From a virus, in IMG/VR virus record IMGVR_UViG_3300046507_000159, positions 1 through 48,507 of that record: 48,507 nucleotides of DNA; one strand, written 5' to 3'. Positions 1-8,343 of this stretch are shown in pieces. The notes under the pieces were generated by a model that searched no databases, had not been told where the DNA came from, and worked only from the letters and a program-made list of their open reading frames with translations. How positions within the stretch are numbered: the first letter of the stretch is position 1; the number at the start of each line of letters is the position of its first letter. The position numbers and the translations under genes were made by a program.

Positions 1-127
1 TCCGCGCCCGTCCGTCCTCGCGCGTGCCTATCGGCCTCCGTGCGGGGACTCTCAATAATAAGGCGTCCCTCCAGCGGCGCAGCGCAGGGAAAGACGAGTA
101 CGGCCAACCCCTGGAAACGTGGGCCGA
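1..127. repeat. terminal direct repeat, left copy (assembly overlap of a circular map)
   Basis: Bases 1-127 are identical to 48381-48507. A 127-base exact end overlap is what a de Bruijn assembler run at k=127 leaves on a circular contig, so this is most simply a closure artefact and not a biological terminal repeat. Removing one copy gives a 48,380-bp circle and restores the split gene at the join. A true 127-bp terminal redundancy cannot be excluded from sequence alone. Confidence 0.9.
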
Positions 128-362
128 GTACGCCTCCGTGTGGTGTAACGCCAAGCTCGTAAGCGGCCTGGAGCACGCGGAAAGCGGTACCCAAGTAGGT
201 ATCGGGCGCGGCTCTATCCGTATCCGGTACAGGGCGGACGTAACCACGCAGGACCGTGCGGTTGTGCAGGGGATTATCTACAACATTGCGGCAGTCCTCC
301 CGGACGTTGCTAGCCGCGAATACACGGACCTCGTTGTAACGGTCGGTGCAAACCTCGGGTAA
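1..362 (+). CDS. head-closure / head-tail joining protein (3' part; gene crosses the join)
   Basis: This is the 3' part of a 122-residue protein whose ATG lies at 48374, beyond the artificial end. The first in-window start, GTG at 24, is internal. The sequence resembles the phage head-tail joining family (SPP1 gp16 / HK97 gp7 type): a small beta-rich protein with 'DEYGQPLETWAEYASVWCNAK' near the N-terminus (shown in part by D-E-Y-G-Q, W and W) and a C-terminal strand pattern. Such proteins plug the connector below the portal. It follows a gp6-like connector with a 4-nt ATGA overlap and is 2 nt upstream of the tail terminator gene. The family call rests on length, pattern and position. Confidence 0.8.
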   Translation, partial: RARPSSRVPIGLRAGTLNNKASLQRRSAGKDEYGQPLETWAEYASVWCNAKLVSGLEHAESGTQVGIGRGSIRIRYRADVTTQDRAVVQGIIYNIAAVLPDVASREYTDLVVTVGANLG

Positions 363-364
363 CT

Positions 365-727
365 ATGGCAACCGTTGAATCTATCGTGTACGGGGCGCTG
401 TCCTCGCTCGCGGGCGGGGACGTGTTCCCGGACGTAGCACCGAGCGGCCAAGCCCAAACGGGCCGCCCTTGGATCGCTTATCAAGCGGTAGGCGGGCAAT
501 CGCTCGCTACCGTGGACTCCGTAACCCCTGCCCTCCGTAACGCACGGGTGCAAGTCTCCGTATACGCGCACACACGCAAGGAGGCGGCGGAGCTAATGGA
601 GCAGTGTTTCCAGGCCCTAGCCAACCCCACAGTACGCGCCGTACCCATCGGCGCACCCGTTAGCACGTTCGAAGCGGACACGCTCCTTTATGGCTCGTCC
701 CTCGATTTTTCAGTTACCTATAATTAA
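365..727 (+). CDS. tail terminator / tail completion protein (DUF3168-like)
   Basis: A 120-residue protein beginning ATG two bases after the head-closure stop. Its length, alpha/beta pattern and position between head closure and tail tube match the DUF3168 tail-completion family. These form a ring that caps the head-proximal end of the tail and joins it to the head. The Arg-Val-Gln-Val-Ser-Val-Tyr strand (residues about 59-65) followed by a helix rich in Glu and Ala is typical of the fold. There is no strong ribosome binding site, so it is probably translated by coupling. Moderate certainty on the family, high certainty that it is a structural gene. Confidence 0.78.
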   Translation: MATVESIVYGALSSLAGGDVFPDVAPSGQAQTGRPWIAYQAVGGQSLATVDSVTPALRNARVQVSVYAHTRKEAAELMEQCFQALANPTVRAVPIGAPVSTFEADTLLYGSSLDFSVTYN

Positions 728-736
728 GGACTACAC

Positions 737-1171
737 ATGAGCGCTACGCCCTCTACGGCTATCTCGGCACAAGGTACCAGCATTCAAATTGACACGGGCA
801 CTAGCGGTACGCCCAACCTCGTAGCGATTACGAACGTTTCGGATATCTCGGGCTTTGACGGCAAAGCTACAGAGATTGACACGACGAGCCTTACCTCTGC
901 CGCCAAGGAGCGCGTCCTCGGTTTGCAGGATTGGGGCCAAGTTACGCTCTCGGCGTTTATCAACCTCAAAGAGGCGTCGCACGCGGCCCTCCTCGCGGCT
1001 AAGAAAGACGGCAAGGTACGCAACTTTACGGTAACCCTGTCGGACGGCTCTAAGCTCGCTTTCGCGGCGTTCGTTACCACGTTCCCGATTGCGGCCAAGG
1101 TGGACGCGGCCCTTACCGGCTCTATCGTCCTTACCGTTACTGGCGATATTACCGTTACCGTCGCGTCGTAA
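737..1171 (+). CDS. major tail tube protein
   Basis: A 144-residue protein with an AAGGA ribosome binding site 8 nt before the ATG. It has the profile of siphovirus tail tube subunits: a Thr/Ser/Ala-rich N-terminus, the signature 'GFDGKATEIDTTSLTS' at about residues 39-54 and alternating beta strands. Subunits stack as hexamer rings around the tape measure. It sits between the tail terminator and the frameshifted tail chaperones, the standard order in lambda/HK97-type modules. The stop codon overlaps the start of the next small gene (TAATG). Confidence 0.85.
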   Translation: MSATPSTAISAQGTSIQIDTGTSGTPNLVAITNVSDISGFDGKATEIDTTSLTSAAKERVLGLQDWGQVTLSAFINLKEASHAALLAAKKDGKVRNFTVTLSDGSKLAFAAFVTTFPIAAKVDAALTGSIVLTVTGDITVTVAS

Positions 1172-1326
1172 TGGACCAAGAGGCACATATTGAGCGCATG
1201 GTGCGCCTTGCAATGGAGGACCTCCAACGCAACGGCGTTCCTGTGATTAACCAATTGCTCCGGGAGGCGCGCGAGGCCGCGCCCAAGGTATGCAGTTTTG
1301 ACGAAGGGTGCGAGTCCTGCCAATGA
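1171..1326 (+). CDS. small hypothetical protein, 51 aa, between tail tube and chaperone
   Basis: ATG at 1171 overlaps the tail-tube stop (TAATG) and the frame stays open for 51 codons, ending in a TGA that overlaps the chaperone start (AATGA). The product is helical and charged with three cysteines near its end (C-S-F-D-E-G-C-E-S-C). Tight coupling on both sides supports translation. No family is recognised. It could be a small tail assembly factor. Confidence 0.55.
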   Translation: MDQEAHIERMVRLAMEDLQRNGVPVINQLLREAREAAPKVCSFDEGCESCQ

Positions 1327-1658
1327 ATAAAGAACAGTTTTTCGCGGCGGTTGCTGCGGAGGTCAAAGAGGTAGAAGTTAAGGCCCTCGGCGCGGTGCTC
1401 CGGTTCAAGGTCCTCACGGGAGAGGCTCGGGATAAGTTCCATGAGCTTATGGGCGCGGGCGATAAATCTGCCTCGCACTTTGAGGCGTCTATCGTGGCCG
1501 CTACTGTAGTTAATGAGGACGGCTCGCCTATGTTCTCGTCTGAGGACGTGGCTACGCTCAAGGCGTCTAGCGCTACGGCGGTTGCAGAGGTTGCCAAGGT
1601 AGCAATGGACGTAAACCGTATCGGCGTCTCTGCCGAGGAGCAAGCGGCAAAAAACTGA
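1323..1658 (+). CDS. tail assembly chaperone, short product (lambda gpG-like)
   Basis: A 111-residue helical protein starting at ATG 1323, with the upstream in-frame GTG at 1308 judged less likely. It lies directly after the tail tube and before the tape measure, where lambda G and its analogues lie. These chaperones bind the tape measure during tail assembly and are absent from virions. The last codons GCA AAA AAC TGA hold a -1 slippery heptamer, so a fraction of ribosomes continues into the next frame to make the longer GT-type fusion. The assignment is from position, size and the frameshift signal, not residue identity. Confidence 0.82.
   Translation: MNKEQFFAAVAAEVKEVEVKALGAVLRFKVLTGEARDKFHELMGAGDKSASHFEASIVAATVVNEDGSPMFSSEDVATLKASSATAVAEVAKVAMDVNRIGVSAEEQAAKN
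1649..1655 (+). promoter_or_regulatory. programmed -1 ribosomal frameshift site A AAA AAC
   Basis: The heptamer A AAA AAC is in the correct zero-frame phasing (X XXY YYZ) and is followed immediately by the TGA stop. A -1 slip gives CTG AGG GCG and so on, which joins the open frame running to 2026. Lambda uses G GGA AAG at the same point in its tail chaperone genes. A stop directly after the slippery site should add a pause. Confidence 0.85.
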
Positions 1659-2026
1659 GGGCGAGTCCGGAGCGCTTAATGTGGTTCCGGCTCGCTAAAG
1701 AACTTGGTATGTCCGTGCGGCGGTGTCAACAGGAGATTAGCTCGGCGGAGTTCGGGGAGTGGATAGCGTTCTACTCAATCGAACCGTTCGGGGACCGCTA
1801 CGCGGACCTCCGCGCGGGCGTTGTGGCGTCTACCGTGGCTAACGTCAACCGGGGCAAGGACACGCCCCCGTTTAGCCCGCTTTCCCTAATCCCGTGGGCG
1901 CAAGAGCCTAAGGACGACACGCCCCCGCCTGCGGAGGCCGTGGCGGCTATGTTCGGGGTCAACCTCACGGAGGCCAAGGCGTCCGGACAGAAAACATTCG
2001 TGATTAAGCGGAGGGCAAGTGGCTAA
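1655..2026 (+). CDS. tail assembly chaperone frameshift extension (gpT domain of the GT fusion)
   Basis: This frame is reached by the -1 shift at 1649-1655 and adds 123 residues to the short chaperone, giving a fusion of about 234 residues (1323-2026). No good start with a ribosome binding site exists inside it. The ATG at 1679 lies within the fusion frame and is not needed. The domain has W-F-R-L-A-K-E-L-G followed by an E-F-x-E-W-I-A-F-Y pattern, typical of phage T-domain chaperones (DUF4035-like). It should contact the tail tube subunit while the G part coats the tape measure. Confidence 0.8.
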   Translation: MRASPERLMWFRLAKELGMSVRRCQQEISSAEFGEWIAFYSIEPFGDRYADLRAGVVASTVANVNRGKDTPPFSPLSLIPWAQEPKDDTPPPAEAVAAMFGVNLTEAKASGQKTFVIKRRASG

Positions 2027-2435
2027 AAACACAATCACAGTTGAGAACCCCTCCGCCCTTACGGACGTTCTCGCTAACGCGGAGGTTGCTACCTCTGAGT
2101 CCGCTTTGCGGCAAGCGGCTATCGCAGGCGCGCGGGTGTTCTACCGCGAGATTAAGGTTAGGGCTATGCCCCACTACCGTACGGGTGTTCTTGAGAACTC
2201 TATCCGTACGGTTTTTGTTCCTGAGGACTCCGTTACGGGCGAGGTTGCTACCTACGCGGTAACTATTAATCAAGACGCATGGTATGCGCGCCTGTTGGAG
2301 TTCGGTACTTCAAAGATGGCAGCAAAGCCATTTATCCGCCCTGCTTACGAGGCCAAGAGGCAGGAGGCGGGCCAAGTCGTAATAAACACAATTCAACAGG
2401 CGGTGAACAATGGCGGACAATCGCACAACAGTTAA
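2019..2435 (+). CDS. HK97 gp10-like head-tail/tail component
   Basis: A 138-residue protein with GTG start at 2019 after a GCGGAGG ribosome binding site, overlapping the chaperone end by 8 nt. The pattern 'HYRTGVLENSIR' (about residues 51-62), then 'WYARLLEFGTSKMAAKPF' (about 87-104), is the hallmark of the HK97 gp10 family (tail completion / minor tail, pfam04883 type). In HK97 and relatives this gene lies upstream of the tail tube. Here it is between the chaperones and the tape measure, a displaced position. Confidence 0.82.
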   Translation: MAKNTITVENPSALTDVLANAEVATSESALRQAAIAGARVFYREIKVRAMPHYRTGVLENSIRTVFVPEDSVTGEVATYAVTINQDAWYARLLEFGTSKMAAKPFIRPAYEAKRQEAGQVVINTIQQAVNNGGQSHNS

Positions 2436-5199
2436 GGTTACTGCGGACGCTTCCGGCTATACCGCCGAGTTGGACCGCGCCCGTAGGTCCGCGCAGCAAT
2501 TCCAGCAAACGCAGGACCAAACGGCGGACAGAATCCGCACCGCGCAGAGCGCAATTGCAGAGGCAGCTACGAATGGCTCCAACGCGTCCGCGCGAGCAAT
2601 TAACTCGTTCGTTAGCCAACTCCAACGCACGGCGGCTACGGCAGGACAAACGCAGGCCCAAATCCTCCAACTCCGGGCCGCGCAACTAGGCGTTACGGAC
2701 TCGGTATCCGGATACATTAACGCTATCCAGCAAGCTAGCGAGCACACGCACCAATTCAACCTCAACACCACAGCCTCTCGCCGAGAGCTTATGGTGCTCG
2801 CGCACGAGGCCTCGCAAGGTTCGTGGTCTCGGTTCGGTGGGTCCCTTATGGTGCTCGGGGAGCAGATGGACGTTATGCGTCTGATTATGTCCCCGCTCGG
2901 TTTGGCTTTCACGGCTACAGCGGGTGCGGCCTACCTGTTCTTTGAGAAAATCCACGAAGGCGCAAAGCAGGCCGAGGCGTTCAATAAGGCTATCGCGGCT
3001 ACGGGCGGGTACCTCGGGTTGTCTACCGAGCAACTTATGGCAATGTCCAACGGCCTCGCTACCACGTATGCAGGCCTTAGCAACGCCCGGGAGGCTCTCG
3101 CACAGGTAGCGGCCACGGGCGCATTTACTGCGGACAACCTCCAACTCGCCACACAAGCGGCCCTCGCTATGTCCTCGGATATTGGCGTAGGCACGGACAA
3201 GGCGGCGGAGTCCCTCGCAAAGATTCAAGACGGCGTACTCAAGTGGGTTGAGGAGTACCAAAAAGCGCATCACACGTTTAACGCGGCGCAGATTGAGGAA
3301 ATAGAGAACTTCGTTAAGCTCGGGGACACCGCAGGCGCTACCGGCGTCATTATGCGGGGTCTAGTAGGCGCGCACGCGGAGATTCAAGAGGACGCGGATA
3401 AGCACATGGGCGCGGTGCAACGTTGGTGGACCGATTGGGCCAACATTATTGCACGCGTCAAGAACGCTATTGCGGGTATCGGCGTCCCGGACGGTATCAC
3501 TAAGCAGGTTGGGGACCAACTCGCGGTAGTTGAGGCCACGCAGCGCAGTATCAACGATCAGCGGCGCATGGGCAACCTTGCGGCGGCTACGGCGGCGGAG
3601 CGGCAACTCGCAGTAGAAAAGCAAAAGCTAGACGTACTCCGCAATCAGCAAGCGGAGGAGTTCAAGGCCCAAAAGGCTAAGGAGGCCTCGGCCAAGAGCG
3701 GGGACCAACAAGTAAACCTCGGCTCGTACCTACGCTCCGATAAATACGCGAGTTCCGGCCAGAAGCACACGAACGAGCTTACGCAAGAGAATGAGGCGTT
3801 CGCCAAGGCTACAAAGGACCTCGATAAGAATAGCAAGGGGTACCAAGACGCCCTCAAACGGCACTACGACAACGTAGCAAAGATTGACGAGGACTACGCC
3901 AAGGCTAACCGCAAGCACGGGGCTAATCCTAACAACGCTATCAATAGCGCGCTCGCGGACGAGAAAAACCGCATGTCCGCTATCGAATCGGCGCGGCGGG
4001 ACGCGCTCTCGCAGGCTAAGGCGGACTTTGACACGGGCCAACTCCAGTACCAGGATTACTACGCCAAGGTACGGGACATTAACCTCAAGGCGTACGACGA
4101 GGAAATTTCTATCCAGCAAAAGCGGGTAGACCTCGCCTCGCAAAAGAAAGAACTTGCGGCCCGCCAAACCGCCCTCGGAGAGTTGCAGAAACTACAGGCC
4201 GCCCGCCTCAAGGCGGAGAACGACTACACCCGCGCCATTGCCGAGCAACAGCGCAAGCGGCAAGAGCAAGTCTCTAAGTACCGCACGCAGCAAGAGGCAG
4301 TCCTCACCCGCAACGCGGCAACGTATCAGGGCGAGGACGATACGCGGTTTATGACCTCGGACCAAGCGGCGCAGTACAACGCCGAGTTACGCCTACGCGA
4401 GAACTTCTACCAGGAGGTTGCCAAGCTCCGCGAGGAGTACGACTCTGGTAAGTCCGATCAGGCCATGTTTGACGAAAAGGCGCAGATTGCGGTAGACGCA
4501 TATAACGCGCAACTGTCGCAACTACGGGACCACTTGCAGCGAGAGCAGGCTATCCGCGAGGACTTCAACGCGCAAATGGGCCTCCAACTCGTCCAACTCT
4601 CGGGCAACGGAAAGACCACGGCGCAGACTATGGCCGAGGGGTTCTCTACCGTTTGGTCTACGGCTAACTCCGCCCTGGAGAGCTTCGTTACCACGGGTAA
4701 GTTTAGTTTCTCGTCCTTTACCTCGTCAGTTATGGCGGACCTCGCAAAGATTGCCCTCCGCATGGCGGAAATGTCTATCTTTAAGAGCGTCGCTACCTCG
4801 TTCGGTTACAGCGGATCATTTCCGGGGTTCGCGGACGGCGGCCATATCGTAGGCGCAGGCTCGGGAACTAGTGACTCTATCCCGGCCATGCTCTCTAACG
4901 GGGAGTTCGTGGTTAATGCGGCCTCAACCAAAAAGTATCGTTCGCTCCTGGAGTCGATTAACTCGGGGCAGGCGCAACACTTTGCCACTGGCGGGGCCGT
5001 GGGTTCGTCCTCGGGCGGCGGGGCTAGCTCAGGCGGCACTACGCTTAACTTGTCCCTCGCGGGGAACGGCGGCGGCCTTACACAAGAGGACCTCGTGGCC
5101 CTCGCCCCGGCTATCCAATCCCTGATTGATAAGCGCATGGCGCAGAACATGAGGGGACAGGGCGGGTATGCGTACCAGCAACGCTACGGCCAAATCTAA
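2410..5199 (+). CDS. tail tape measure protein (lambda gpH-like)
   Basis: 929 residues, the second longest protein in the genome. The N-terminal 130 residues are Gln/Ala-rich coiled coil. A hydrophobic stretch follows at about residues 160-178. Long charged helices fill about 370-720, and the C-terminal domain (about 740-870) carries F-A-D-G-G-H-I-V-G and S-D-S-I-P-A-M-L-S-N-G-E-F, the signature of lambda-type tape measure C-termini. It sets tail length and is ejected with the DNA. At the roughly 0.15 nm per residue seen in other phages it would specify a tail of about 140 nm (inference). ATG lies inside the previous gene's end (26-nt overlap). Confidence 0.93.
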   Translation: MADNRTTVKVTADASGYTAELDRARRSAQQFQQTQDQTADRIRTAQSAIAEAATNGSNASARAINSFVSQLQRTAATAGQTQAQILQLRAAQLGVTDSVSGYINAIQQASEHTHQFNLNTTASRRELMVLAHEASQGSWSRFGGSLMVLGEQMDVMRLIMSPLGLAFTATAGAAYLFFEKIHEGAKQAEAFNKAIAATGGYLGLSTEQLMAMSNGLATTYAGLSNAREALAQVAATGAFTADNLQLATQAALAMSSDIGVGTDKAAESLAKIQDGVLKWVEEYQKAHHTFNAAQIEEIENFVKLGDTAGATGVIMRGLVGAHAEIQEDADKHMGAVQRWWTDWANIIARVKNAIAGIGVPDGITKQVGDQLAVVEATQRSINDQRRMGNLAAATAAERQLAVEKQKLDVLRNQQAEEFKAQKAKEASAKSGDQQVNLGSYLRSDKYASSGQKHTNELTQENEAFAKATKDLDKNSKGYQDALKRHYDNVAKIDEDYAKANRKHGANPNNAINSALADEKNRMSAIESARRDALSQAKADFDTGQLQYQDYYAKVRDINLKAYDEEISIQQKRVDLASQKKELAARQTALGELQKLQAARLKAENDYTRAIAEQQRKRQEQVSKYRTQQEAVLTRNAATYQGEDDTRFMTSDQAAQYNAELRLRENFYQEVAKLREEYDSGKSDQAMFDEKAQIAVDAYNAQLSQLRDHLQREQAIREDFNAQMGLQLVQLSGNGKTTAQTMAEGFSTVWSTANSALESFVTTGKFSFSSFTSSVMADLAKIALRMAEMSIFKSVATSFGYSGSFPGFADGGHIVGAGSGTSDSIPAMLSNGEFVVNAASTKKYRSLLESINSGQAQHFATGGAVGSSSGGGASSGGTTLNLSLAGNGGGLTQEDLVALAPAIQSLIDKRMAQNMRGQGGYAYQQRYGQI

Positions 5200-5210
5200 C
5201 AGGAGCACAT

Positions 5211-5546
5211 ATGGCAACCCAAACATTTACATGGGTCCCGCTCGTAGACCCTACGGGCACAACCAAGTTTATTACGCGGGTTGCTCAGTTTGGGGACGGC
5301 TATTCGCAATCGGTACCGGACGGTATCAATAACAAGGCGGATAGTTGGCCCCTCACCTTTACGGGTAACTCCTCGCTTATCTCGCCTATCAAGGCATTCC
5401 TAGACACGTCGCAAGGGAGCACGTCCTTTTACTGGACACCGCCTCTCCGCTCGCAAGGACTGTTTAGGTGTTCTGAGTACGCCGTACAGCCGCACGGCGG
5501 CGGCCTCTACACCCTTACGGCTACTTTCTCGGAGGTCTTTAGTTAA
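5211..5546 (+). CDS. minor tail protein M (lambda gpM-like)
   Basis: A 111-residue protein with AGGAG 8 nt before ATG. The F-G-D-G-Y-S-Q run at about residues 27-33 and the F-Y-W-T-P-P motif at about 73-78 match the phage minor tail protein M family, part of the distal tail tip complex. It follows the tape measure as in lambda. In lambda the next gene is L. Here a fibre gene follows, its ATG overlapping the stop (TTAATG). Confidence 0.9.
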   Translation: MATQTFTWVPLVDPTGTTKFITRVAQFGDGYSQSVPDGINNKADSWPLTFTGNSSLISPIKAFLDTSQGSTSFYWTPPLRSQGLFRCSEYAVQPHGGGLYTLTATFSEVFS

Positions 5547-6877
5547 TGTCAGCACTACAAACCGTAGCTTTTGGCGCGGCCTCGGACGGTAGCCAAGGGG
5601 ACGCAGTACGCACGGCCTTTACAAAGCAGAATAGCAACGTAGCGGTATTGCAGACACAGGCTACCCTTGTGTCTCAACCTACGCTTACGGCTACGCGCTC
5701 CCTTACCAAGGCGGACATGGGGACGCGGGTAGCGTTTAATTTCACGTCTGCTAAAAGCATCCCCCTACCGTCCGCCGCTACGTGCACGGCGGATAGTGTA
5801 ATCCTGCTACGCAACCTCGGCGCGTTCGTAGTAACGCTCACGCCCGCTAGCAGCACGTCCGACACCTTAGCACTAACCAAGCTAAACCCCGGAGAGACCG
5901 CCCTCCTAGACGTAGACGGTGTATCCGCCTGGACTGTAGTAATGCGCGGTAGAACTAACGCCGATAACGAGGTAGTAAACGGTAACTGTGCGGTCGGCGG
6001 TAATGAGACCGTTGGCGGCACTTTAGGGGTAACCGGAGCAACCACCTTGTCCGCCCTCACGGTCTCCGGGGTGTCGTCCTTTGGTTCCTCGGGGCAGGCG
6101 TCTATCTCTGCGGCGGGCGCTTACTCAGGCACTACCGGGACGTATTCGGGTAACGTTAGTGCGGGGTCCCTCACCGCCCCTAGTCTAACGAGCAGCGGCG
6201 CACTTGCCCTTGCTTCGTCCGCTAACATAGTTACGCTGGCCTCTAACGGTGTGGAGCGGGTGCGTGTTGATACGAACGGGGCGTGCCACATTGCCGAAAC
6301 TACGGCGTGGTCCTCCGGGAACATGTCCGTTAGAAACTCCTCTGCAAACATTTGGGCGGCCAGTGCTTACGCATCTACGCAGAGCGGCGGGTGTTTCCTG
6401 GCTCGCGTCGATGCTACGGCTACCCCGTTCGCGGCGTTCTTTTTCGGTACTAGCAACGTAGGCACTATCAGCACGGGGAACGGTACTAGCACGTCTTACA
6501 ACACTACGTCAGATTACCGCCTCAAAACAAACTACGTCAGACTCCCGGACGCGGCAACCACCCTAAGCCGTATTTCGTTCTATCAAGGTGAGTTCAAGGC
6601 CGCCCCCGGCGTGCTCGCGCATTACGTGATTGCACACGAGTTGCAAGAGGTTGTCCCCTCGGCGGTTACCGGACAAAAGGACGCGGTAGGCGATTGGTTC
6701 CCCGTGTACCGGGACGGCTACGACCCGGAGAACATCCAACCCGAGGATATTACGGGTATGGAGCAGGAGATTATCCCGCAGTCTGTGGATTACTCCAAGC
6801 TAGTGCCTCTCCTCGGCGCGGCACTGCAAGACGCCCTCGCCCGTATTGCCGTCCTAGAAAGTAAGGTGTCCGCATGA
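5546..6877 (+). CDS. tail fibre/spike with C-terminal S74 intramolecular chaperone
   Basis: 443 residues. The middle (about 150-260) is a Gly/Thr/Ser-rich repeat stalk of the 'GTLGVTGATTLSALTVSG' type seen in trimeric phage fibres. The C-terminal ~110 residues contain T-S-D-Y-R-L-K followed later by a conserved His and a terminal coiled coil (residues 420-443). This is the peptidase S74 / endosialidase-type chaperone that guides trimerisation and then cuts itself off at the Ser of S-D-Y-R-L-K. It is probably a host-recognition appendage at the tail tip. It is inserted between M and L and its GC-rich repeats are typical of modular exchange. Confidence 0.88.
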   Translation: MSALQTVAFGAASDGSQGDAVRTAFTKQNSNVAVLQTQATLVSQPTLTATRSLTKADMGTRVAFNFTSAKSIPLPSAATCTADSVILLRNLGAFVVTLTPASSTSDTLALTKLNPGETALLDVDGVSAWTVVMRGRTNADNEVVNGNCAVGGNETVGGTLGVTGATTLSALTVSGVSSFGSSGQASISAAGAYSGTTGTYSGNVSAGSLTAPSLTSSGALALASSANIVTLASNGVERVRVDTNGACHIAETTAWSSGNMSVRNSSANIWAASAYASTQSGGCFLARVDATATPFAAFFFGTSNVGTISTGNGTSTSYNTTSDYRLKTNYVRLPDAATTLSRISFYQGEFKAAPGVLAHYVIAHELQEVVPSAVTGQKDAVGDWFPVYRDGYDPENIQPEDITGMEQEIIPQSVDYSKLVPLLGAALQDALARIAVLESKVSA

Positions 6878-7545
6878 TTACGGCGGACGTCCAGCTACTA
6901 GAACCGGGCAATCTAGTAGAACTCTTTGCGGTTGACTGTACGGAAATGGGCGGGGACCTCTTGCGGTTCCACGCTCACCTACAGTCCGGGCCTATTGTGT
7001 GGCAAGGCAACACGTACAGCGCGTGGCCTATAACGGCCTCGGGCTTTGAGCGCACAGGGGCAGCTACGCAACCCTCCCCGACTATCACGGTAGGCAACGT
7101 AGACGGGAGTATTTCGGCCCTGTGCATCGCGCTCGCGGACCTCGTGGGGGCCAAGGTTAAGCGGCACCGCACGTTAGTTAAGTACCTGGACGGGCAACCA
7201 GGGGCGGACCCCACGGCAGAAATGCCGGTAGAGCTTTGGGTTATCGAGCAAAAGACAGGGGAGACTAACCTCCAGGTTGAATTTACGCTCTCATCCGTGC
7301 TGGACTTCTCGGGCCGCCAACTCCCTGCGCGGCAGGTTGTAGCTACGCTGTGCCAGTGGGATTACAAAGGTACGGAATGCGGGTGGTCCGGGAGCACGTA
7401 CTTTGACAAGGATAACAACCCTGTTGCGGACCCTAACCTAGACCGTTGCGGTAAGCGGCTCTCTAGCTGTAAATGCCGGTTCGGGGCAACCTCTCCCCTC
7501 GCGTTTGGCGGGTTCCCCTCGGCGGGCCAGTCGGGGACGCAATGA
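6874..7545 (+). CDS. minor tail protein L (lambda gpL-like, iron-sulfur)
   Basis: 223 residues. The N-terminal part has the gpL beta fold and the C-terminal 70 residues hold a cysteine set: L-C-Q-W, T-E-C-G-W, D-R-C-G-K and S-S-C-K-C. Lambda gpL carries a 4Fe-4S cluster bound by four similar cysteines, so a cluster is expected here (inference). It forms part of the tail tip between distal tail and hub. ATGA overlap with the preceding fibre gene and AATGA overlap with the next one indicate one translational unit. Confidence 0.9.
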   Translation: MITADVQLLEPGNLVELFAVDCTEMGGDLLRFHAHLQSGPIVWQGNTYSAWPITASGFERTGAATQPSPTITVGNVDGSISALCIALADLVGAKVKRHRTLVKYLDGQPGADPTAEMPVELWVIEQKTGETNLQVEFTLSSVLDFSGRQLPARQVVATLCQWDYKGTECGWSGSTYFDKDNNPVADPNLDRCGKRLSSCKCRFGATSPLAFGGFPSAGQSGTQ

Positions 7546-7871
7546 CGCTAACGGATAACCTCCGGGCCGCAATCACAGAGCACGCCCGCCGTATGTATCC
7601 CCGGGAGTGCTGCGGATTCGTCATACGTGGGCGCTACTTCCCGGTACCTAATGTTTCGGCTACGCCGTGCGAGGCGTTCTCTATTTCCCCGTCTGATTGG
7701 TCCGCTATGGAGGACCTCGGGGACATTGAGGCCGTAGTCCACTCTCACCCGGACGGGCGTCCTTTTCCGAGCGCGGCGGACTTTGACGCACAAGCGGCTA
7801 CCGGCCTCCCTTGGGTAATCGTGGCCGTATCCCGGGATTACCTAGAGGGGTTCTATGTGTTCGGAGATTGA
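7542..7871 (+). CDS. tail tip JAMM metalloprotease-like protein (N-terminal half of lambda gpK)
   Basis: 109 residues from ATG 7542, which overlaps the L stop. The reading frame opens earlier but this start is coupled and matches family length. The JAMM/MPN+ zinc signature is complete: H-S-H-P-D-G-R-P-F-P-S-A-A-D (HxH, seven residues, SxxD) with an upstream Glu in 'DIEAVV'. In lambda this domain is fused to NlpC/P60 in gpK. Here the two halves are separate overlapping genes. The role is in tail tip maturation and DNA delivery. Confidence 0.9.
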   Translation: MTLTDNLRAAITEHARRMYPRECCGFVIRGRYFPVPNVSATPCEAFSISPSDWSAMEDLGDIEAVVHSHPDGRPFPSAADFDAQAATGLPWVIVAVSRDYLEGFYVFGD

Positions 7872-8259
7872 CGCGCCCTTAATCGGGTGCGAGTTCGTCC
7901 ACGGCTCGCAGGACTGTTACGGCCTCGTGCGCCGTTGGTACTGGCAGGTCCGGGGTGTGGCCCTGCGGGACTTCCCGCGCTCCGCTGATTGGTGGAATGA
8001 CGGCCACTCGGATTTATACACACAGGGGTACGCCCTCGCGGGATTCGCGGCCCTCCCGCTCGATACCGCCCCCGAACCCGGGGACGTTCTGCTTATGCGA
8101 ATCGCTAGCCGCAACGGGGTTCCTAACCATGCGGCGGTGTACTTGGGCGGGGACACGATCCTCCACCACAAGTACGGCGGCCTCTCCATGCGGGAGGGAC
8201 TCCCCCGATACCGCGAGCGCGTTACCCACATTTTGAGATTTTCAGGCATCGACAACTAG
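7855..8259 (+). CDS. tail tip NlpC/P60 peptidase (C-terminal half of lambda gpK)
   Basis: 134 residues, overlapping the JAMM gene by 17 nt in another frame. Catalytic elements of NlpC/P60 peptidases are visible: Q-D-C-Y-G-L-V-R with the nucleophile Cys at about residue 21, N-H-A-A-V-Y-L-G with the His, and a second polar His in I-L-H-H. The expected activity is cutting peptidoglycan stem peptides during infection. Followed by 84 nt of non-coding DNA before I. Confidence 0.9.
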   Translation: MCSEIDAPLIGCEFVHGSQDCYGLVRRWYWQVRGVALRDFPRSADWWNDGHSDLYTQGYALAGFAALPLDTAPEPGDVLLMRIASRNGVPNHAAVYLGGDTILHHKYGGLSMREGLPRYRERVTHILRFSGIDN

Positions 8260-8343
8260 CCGGTTTTGGCGTGGTTTTCGCTTCTAACTATTTGATTCTA
8301 CACGCTATTGTCTGGTCGACGACCTAGCGTTTTCGGGGAGACT

